Assembly (NCBI GenBank): GCA_032158295.1
Contig: CM063249.1
Span: 20,586,270-20,650,269, forward strand
Direction of reading: 5' to 3'
Origin: Pycnopodia helianthoides
Taxonomy: Eukaryota > Echinodermata > Asteroidea > Forcipulatida > Asteriidae
DNA length: 64,000 bases
The notes under the pieces are model-generated. The model was not told where the DNA came from, ran no database searches, and worked only from the letters and a program-made list of their open reading frames with translations. Of the stretch, positions 54,701 through 63,700 are shown one piece after another. Numbering within the stretch: position 1 is the stretch's first letter; each line of letters opens with the position of its first letter. The translations under genes were made by a program, and so were the position numbers.

Positions 54701-57700
54701 CTAATGATGATGATAGTAGAAAACATCCCTTGAAATATTTCTGTCTGAAATGCCATATTTGATGAGAAATTAATAAACTAATTTTCCGATTGGAGTTTAT
54801 CGCTCAGTGAGCGTTTTATTCATTTGTTGAATCTATATGATTTCATGCAAATGTGTAATTGGTTTTTCACTATTTCTCGTGACCCAGATGGACGATTGAT
54901 CTCAAACTTCTACAGGTTTGTCAGTTTATGTATATGGTGGATTACATAAAGTGTTTACACTGCCAGCGACTTTTTTGTGAACACAAACCAATTCTGTAAT
55001 GTTCCTGTAAGTATTCTTTTTTAACTTTAAATATTTAATTTTTTTATTATTATTGTTTGTAACTGCTTTTGATGATCTGCCTAAACAATTATTTTGGAGT
55101 GTATTGAAAAATAACCATTGAGTTTGTACAGGGATGGGAAAGAGCTTTTTAACTTGGAATGTGCTTACCATCCTGGCAGTTGAGGCCCATAAACCCATAG
55201 GCACATGTACAATTGTAGAAATCTGCATCACTATAGCAGGTACCACCATTCTGACAGGGCTCTTGGAAACACGGATCTGTGTCTGTAAAGTAGTCAAACA
55301 TCAATATCATTTATTTTTGCTCTATTGACCCCTTTTTACGATGTGCAGCTCACACTTTACAAGCAGCTATGCTGTCAGTCATTTTGGGAGTCATTATGTG
55401 CGTAAATGCATTGACTCCAAAAATGGCAGACATGGTAAGCATACATTGTGCGGAGGTGCATTCTGTATCATGCAAGGGGTCAATACCATAATCACTGTAT
55501 ACTTAGGTATCCGATTCTTACTGCAAAGAATCCACACTAAATGCATGATATTTGGCCCTTGGGAAAGTAGGATACTTGAATGAGTACAAGGGCTGACCTA
55601 CATGTACATAAGGAATAGGCTTTTATCAACTTTTTAGGCTATTTAAGAACAATTTTGCTGACTATTCTTAGGTCTCAAAAATCAAAAATCAGATTGAAGT
55701 AGTAAGCATATCATGCCTACAAGCACCTTTGGTGGAACTGGTGGGAGTTTGAACACATGACCTTCCTTATATTGCTTACTACTGTGGAATTGTGCTTGTA
55801 CGACCCGTACAATTACATGCATTACAGGGCGCCATAAGCACAAAATTCTGCAGTAAGCAGAGCCTTGGTATTGGGCCCTTATGTCTTAATTCCTGGCCCA
55901 GAGAGCTTAGTCGGGGATGACAGGCCAGTTTGAATCTACTTATTAGCAGTCAAACATTGTTAAAACATTCTATGGGAAAAGACAGACTGGTCCAATATAA
56001 CTTTTTTTGTAGTGGAAAACAAAAAGGATTCTTGTTTGAAAGATAAAATTTGTTTTATTTTTATTTCAATCTTTCGTACTTAAACTGACTTTACTTTTAC
56101 TAACTCTAATAAAATTCAACACCACTTGGTAAAAATAACCATCCAAACTGTTGGACTCTGATTATGGTGGTACATATGCCTGATCTCATGTAAAGCATAA
56201 TCAGTTTACTACTATATACTGTCCTCATCTAACAGAATCAAACAAAACATGCAGTTGAATTTTGATAGGTTGGGAATGGTAACATATAGACACAAATTGA
56301 AGATTGTATTTAAAGTATGTGATTCTTGCATTATTATTGGGAATATGGAATATTACACAACGAGGCAAGCAGAGTGTGTTCTGTGTACTGAGGAAACAAA
56401 AAGAATATACAAATCCTTCAGGAACAGATCAAACCAACGACTTTTCAAATTCTAGCTCTGAAGTTGATGCAATATGGTGTGTCCACTTATAGAAGTGAAA
56501 ATAATAACAAATCAAGTTCAAACAAACAGCTTCTTTACAGACAGATAAAAACAAAACATTGGCATTTTCAGGACACACAGGTGATTTTGACAGACAAACA
56601 AAAAGTTAAGAACTTACTAATTTCACAGAAGGTACCGTTGTAGCCCATGGTGCACACGCATTCGTACTCATTGTCATACGATACACACGTACCACCATTG
56701 AGACAAGGGTCACTGGAGCAGCCAACGTACTCATCACAATTATAGCCTGCCCAGCCTACTGCACAGTTGCAGGCGTAGAGGTTCACACCATTTACGCATT
56801 CCCCGTTCACACAGGGACTGCTGACACATTCGTTGATATCTTTGTGAGACAAAGTAACAAGAAACTCAACATTGGAGCAGACTTGGAATTATTTGTGTTT
56901 ATACTTTTTCAACGAACATATGACAATATGTAATAATAATTTGTTATTATACAGTGCCTGTATCTGCCAATTTTTACACGCGTGGCACATGGACTTTTAA
57001 ATACCCCAGTCACTGGGCTGTTTATTTCATTTTTGACACCATCTCCACACCCTTGGGAATTTACAGCCTGTGCAGCCAAATATGTAGCGCACCGAGCTAA
57101 ACAATCACAAGAACTATCTCAACCATCACAGGTACACATTTACCCCTGGGTGAGAAGCATTTACAGTTGAGTGTCTTGCTAAAGGACTTGAATGTCATGA
57201 CTGGGATTCGAACCCACATCCCCATGACTCTGCCCCATAACTTGAGTCTGATGCATCACACCACTAGACCACTTCTGCAATTTCTGCATCAGAAGGGTTT
57301 TGAACTGTATTAATTTTTAGTAGTAAACAAGTTTAGAATTGACGTCATATCCACATATATTTTTGTTCAACAAATAAAACAGTCCAACAAGGTTTAAACG
57401 TGTTCGAGGTTACAAAAATTGTAAAAGTGGAAGGGTTACCTCATCAAAAATTTATCTTTTTCTATGTATTCAATAGACAAAAAATAACAAATGAACACAT
57501 AATTTTTTTTCATTTTACATACCCACGCAAGTCTTTCCATCTCCAATGTAACCTGCCCTGCAGTGGCAACCATGAAGTCCATCCTCGTTGATCCCACAGA
57601 ATGCGTTTTCATCGCAGTTTAAGTCCGTCGAAGTCACCACGTTGTTTCCCGTGCAAATGCGTTCAGTGAAGCAACCAGGTGTGTAGACCGTTTCACCCGG

Positions 57701-60700
57701 CTGTTGACAAAATATTGAAAGTTAATGCAGGAATGATAAAACTTGTCTTTATTTCACAATAAAAGCTTTCAAAAATATCAGCTGATATATTTTTGTATAT
57801 CAGTCAACTACCTCTACCATTTTAAATATACAAGCTTTATGTAATCTAGAGGTGGCAAAGGTAATTTTTAAAATCCAGATCTTTACCGAGTAATAAAAGC
57901 CATCTACGACACACCCACAAACAGTGGGAGACACGCATGAACTCCCGTCCAGAACAAGATCTCCAGGGCAGTCACATGACTCGGCACACTTGCGGTTGCA
58001 TGTGTCACTGCTTCCTAGTACAACATCTGAACAGGTGGATGGACAAGCGCTTGTGCACCATTCATACATGGTATCAGCAGGGCATGTGATACCTATGAAT
58101 CCAAACAGACATTAAACGTAAATTGTAATCACAATTTCACATCCAAAGTTAAAAGGGAAATTTTCAAAGAGTAAACTAATTCCCATCTTTAGTTTTAAAA
58201 CACAAGCAACTAAACCATGAAATTGTCATCAAATCTAGTGGTCACGTTTATCATTATTATTATAACTTTATTTCTCTCCACAAATTTTATTTATTAAAAC
58301 ACTAAAATGTATAAGAAAACAATTTCTGACAAAAATTAGAAAAAACCACTATAATACATTAATGTAGATGTGGAGAAGGCTAGACCGAGGAGGATTGGCA
58401 CTGCTATGAACTTCAGTGAGCTTTCAGATTGAATCTAATCAAAAAATGTCTTGATATTTTACCAACCCTGTATTCTGTCTTTACTTGTAGATTCGAAGAT
58501 TTGAATAAAATCATTTGTGACTGTTTCAGAGCAAACATATTTTGTTAATCAACTCAAAATGGTTGGAAATATTTCTTGCTTGCCGCTTGCTTACAGCCAC
58601 AATGTAATTGACTAACATCAGCAAGCCCCACACATAATAATGATAATAATAGTGCCTTCTTACATAGGGCTCAAATCAATCACTCAGAGATGCTCATGAC
58701 CCTCCAACATTGGTACCCCTGGTCACGGGGCCATTTAATTCATTCCTTAAACCATCTCAGCTCCCTTGAGAGAATACAGCCTGTGCTGCCAAATATGTAG
58801 CGCACCAAGCTAAATCAATCACAAGCACCACCTCTACCCTCACAGGTACCCATTTACCACTTGGTAAAGAGAAGCAATTATAGTTCAGTGTCTTGCTCAA
58901 GGACACCAGTGTCATGACCAGGATTCGAACCATAATCCTGATGACTTAGCAACCAGAACTTGAGTCCAATGCACTAACCACACAGCCATGACACGCAATA
59001 CCAAGGATCTCTGCACCAATATATGTTTAAAACAAGAATACACACCTATTTACCCACATAACATTTTGAGAGTCCTTCCTTTGATGATACACAAATGCCT
59101 ATACATGGTATTTCTCCTTCTTACTGTGATTTACACACTGTGTATCAGATCAGATCTTCTCTAGACAAACTTCTTCTTATTATTCCTATAAGTTCAATAG
59201 ATCTTTCTCAACGGCAGGCTCCAAACTTTAGAACACATTTCCCATCAAAATTTCTCACCATTTTCAGGAATTATCTCAAAATTTCTTATTCATGACACCC
59301 TGGTAATTTCTTTTCTATTGTATGGAGCTTTGACCTCTCTCGTCAAAACTATTTATAAATATACTTATTATTGTTAAAATTGTTCTTATTCTTTTGATTC
59401 TAAAACTGAAAGCTGCTCTTTCGTCTTGTCTGTACAGATTTTAGATCAAAGTGTTTTACTTACCACAAAATGAGTCACTTCTCCAGGGAAGCAAGACTAC
59501 CTCCCTGTCATAACACGACTGTGCATACAACTCTATCAGGTGGCACACTGTGGCATTCAAGTCTGATGAGAAGACTATACAGCCATCGAGGAGGCACGCA
59601 TTGTAGAAGGGTACCGGATCCAACCGAGCATGGCAAGCGCCAAGGGGTCCTGCAAAGATGAAATCCAAAGAATAACTTTACTCAACTACTTTTCAAACTC
59701 CACTCTGAGAGACACAGCAGAACTTCAACCACTGGTAACTCAAGATCAAACCTCAGGATCAAAAACGTCTTTGCAAGGGAAAATACAGTAGAATCAAATT
59801 CTCTTTTGAAGATGAATACAATTTTCCTGTAAAGAGACATAAAATATTTGTAGATAAAGCTGCTTTTGTTTTCTCCAGTCATTAACAGATTTAATCATTC
59901 CGACTCTTAACATCGGTTGTACTGTTTTGATACTGACAGCGTTTACAAAGTTTCACCCTTCCACCTCATTGTATTGATTTTGAAGCCGATTGTCAAATAC
60001 CTTCCACGTCCATAATGATGGAGCAGGCCATTTCAGCAGCCATATATGATGGGGAGTTGGTATCACAGGGTCTGCTTGGTAGAGTTTGTGGCTCACACGT
60101 CCTACCAGTGATCCAACTGTTACCAAAATCTTGAGTGCTGTTAACCTGGAGAAAGAATCAACAACTTAATAGATGCAACAATTGCATCCGGATAAACATT
60201 TTTATAAAAATGTTGCTGGTTTATTTTAGTGGTTTGTCGGGGCTGAGAAGTCAAGCACACTAGCCTCAACCTCTGGGGTTTCTGATCAGCAGTTTGATGC
60301 ATTACTCATACAAACAATTGTAAAGAAAGAAAAATAAATAATGAAATTAAGAACTAGTGGATAACCAGAGACACATCTATTCAGTAGAATATTTACCTTG
60401 TAAACACATTAATTTGCTTCAGAGCCCAAAATACAGGCCAGTTCGTTCCAGAGTTTGCAACCGTTGAAGGGAAGGATTTTTACCTCACATCCCTTTTCAA
60501 TTCACTTCCTCAATGAATAATAAAACCATACAAATTCTCTAACCTGTTGGCCATCTGGAGTCTGGTACTCGTTGGTTGAGTTCCCATCAAAGTCACCACA
60601 GAGACCGCACACTTTCCCCATGTAGAGGTAGGTGGGAAGGCGCACCTCCACTGTACGTCCCCATCCCATTTCACATAGAGTATGGTCATATCCGTGTCTG

Positions 60701-63700
60701 TAACAACATTAACGTCAATTTCCTAATACATTTGGGTGTCAAAAAAAGAAAGTATTCCTGTTAAACATGTATTCAGTGCACGTAAAAACCCAGCAGCGAG
60801 CCATTAATCTGGTAGGATAAGACCTGGCATCATCTCTTGAACCTCTTTCTGTTAGACGCTCTGTCTCCTCATTAAGTCTCTTCTACAAGTGCTTCCTTGG
60901 TATGTACGCAGAAGGTCTCTTCTAATGCAATCTCATCACTCACTGTGTCTGCTCCAAAGGCCAATACAGTAATATATCGAAATAGTATTCCCACATAATG
61001 CTGCACTATGGAACTCACAACATGTTTCTTGCTCTTCACCAACTTACAATCTGCAGATAACAGATATTTTTTCATTTTTTTCCCCATGTAGCCCTCATCA
61101 TAACCCTGGGTGGCCTTTTGGCCTTGAGCATGTTGGGCAATTTTTCATTAAAAAACTAATACAATAAAACATTTTCGTATCACACACAATGGCCAGTATT
61201 TATTGGAAACTTATCCGAAACATAAATGACAATTTCAAGAAGAATTGAGGTAAACTGTGACTGTTTTTATTTAGATCGCAAAACTGTCCTCCTTTAAAGT
61301 TTACTTTGTTTTCACATATCAAACTTTGACAGATCTATAGTGCTTCAACATTCAAAACAAAAATCCATTTAGCCTATTTATCAAACGTATCACATATTCA
61401 TATAAAAAAAAATTTAACACAAATATCACAAAATGAAGCTTTCTTACAATGAGCACAAAGACCCAACACCAATCCCCACATCATTTAAATGTTACTTGTT
61501 AAAGATAACCACCAGAAACTATGGATATTAAAGTATAAGAAATAACCTCTTACCACAAAAAGTCCACTTTTGCGGACCCATATTCCGTCTTGAGGCTGGC
61601 TGGGCAATGTGATACGCCGACCATCCACGTAAACAACCTGGTCTTGTTTCAGTTGAATTTCCTAGAAATACAAGATTTAATTTGACAATATTATTAAGGC
61701 ACCAAGAAGACGATTTAGGTGTGTCATTGTACAAGTCATTATTTAGAGATATAATTCGCTCATAGTAGAACTTCATCATACTGTCTCCATCTTTGCCATG
61801 GTCCCTGTCTCCAATAGCAGTCTTCAACATTGATCTCACTATGCCATGTAGGTGTCAGACTATTGTTCCCTTCCTAGCCTTGATTTGACGACAATGACGT
61901 CATTGTTACAAAAAACCAAAAAACAAGATGGCTGCTTCATAATAAAGACCATGAAGATTTTAACACCACTTGTTTATAAATAATTATAGACATAAAAATA
62001 TCTATAGGGGGCCAGTGACCCCATGTTTTAAAAGGTAGTTACATACATGTAGTATTCCCCCACACTTTCTACCAGGCTATTTTTACGTTTTCCTCAACAA
62101 CTAATAGAAGGGAATTTTGGGGGCACATGGAAGTGATATAACTTTGCCACCCCCTACCCCCACTATATAATTGTTTCGACCACTGCTGATTCAAACACAT
62201 TTGATGTCAGGTCACAATGACCAAAACCTTGAAACATTTTTTGGTCAAGGGGAGCTTGCTTTGGAAATATACACTATACATATATATGCTATTAAAACCA
62301 GTTTGAAAACTCACTGTTCCAAGAGCCTGCACATGAACTTCGTATGTGAAGCTCCCGGTTAGATTCCCAGGCTTTCCAGCATTGATCACATCAACCTGAA
62401 ACACTGGGCTTTCCTGCTCACATTCACGGACCAGTATGTACTCGCACTCCCCTTGAAAGTTGTGCCATAGACCGTCAAATGTCAGGTAGTGTGGGTCGCC
62501 CGTGGCATAACAAATTGCATAATCTGAAAGTAAAGGGTTTGACATTTTTATGAGGCCAGATTAAAGACACTGGACACTATTGGTAATTGTCAAAGACCAG
62601 TCTTCTCATTTGGTGTATCTCAACATATGGATAAAATAACAAACCTGTAAAAACTTGAGCTCAATTGGTAGTCAAAGTTGCGAGATAACTATAAAGAAAA
62701 AACACCCTTGTCACACGAAGTTGTGTGCTTTCAGATGATTGATTTCGAGACCTCAAAATCTAATTCTGAGGTCTCAAAATCAAATTCGTGGAAAATTACT
62801 TCTTTCTCGAAAACTATGTCACTTCAGAGGGAGCCGTTTCTCACAATGTTTTATACTGTCAACCTCTCCCCATTACTCGTTACCAAGTCAGGTTTTATGC
62901 TAATAATTATTTTGAGTAATTACCAATAGTGTCCACTGCCTTTAAGCAAGAATAGCAGTTTGGCTGACGTTATCAGAGCTGTACCGTTTCTTGATTCAAA
63001 AAGAGTAAGGATTCACAAAGCTATTTCTACTGATGCTACCACTGCTATATCAATTCTCCATTTACGTGAGCGTATAGTAGGTTTTGATGATTGAACAAAT
63101 ACTGTACCTTATCTTGCTTCAAAAAGAGTATAAATCATACCAGTTGACAAAATAAAAAATGATGCACCATAGCAAAAAGACTTTACTTACTCTGTAACCA
63201 GAAAGAAATATAATTACAGAGGAGAAGATATTCTTATATAACTTTTACAAAAATTTTATAACAGTTGTCATTTACAGTAACACATGCTGTCATTCATACC
63301 TTCCCCACATCGGTCACCAAAGTAGTAGGCTGGGCACGTACAGGTGTAGTAGGTATAGAAATTATTACATATGCCACCGTTAAGACATGGATTCTCTGTG
63401 CAGGCGTCTTTCTCTGAGGAGGAACACAAATAAAAACACTATAAAAGAAACGAGAAATAGAGTTGTCATTGTAAAACTATCAACTGGCTTGCTTTAAAGG
63501 ACACCAAATGCCTTGAAAGGGACAAAACTCACCCTAACAATTTTTTAGATTGCAGCAAGCTAATATGAAGCTTACAAAAACCTAATTAAGATTTCGTGTT
63601 TCTGCAAGCTCCTTGCCGGCTCAACGGCAAGCTGGCATTGTGATTATTTCCAACCCACGTTTGTATGAAGCTTGAAATACTTCTGGCAGGCTTTCTAAGA

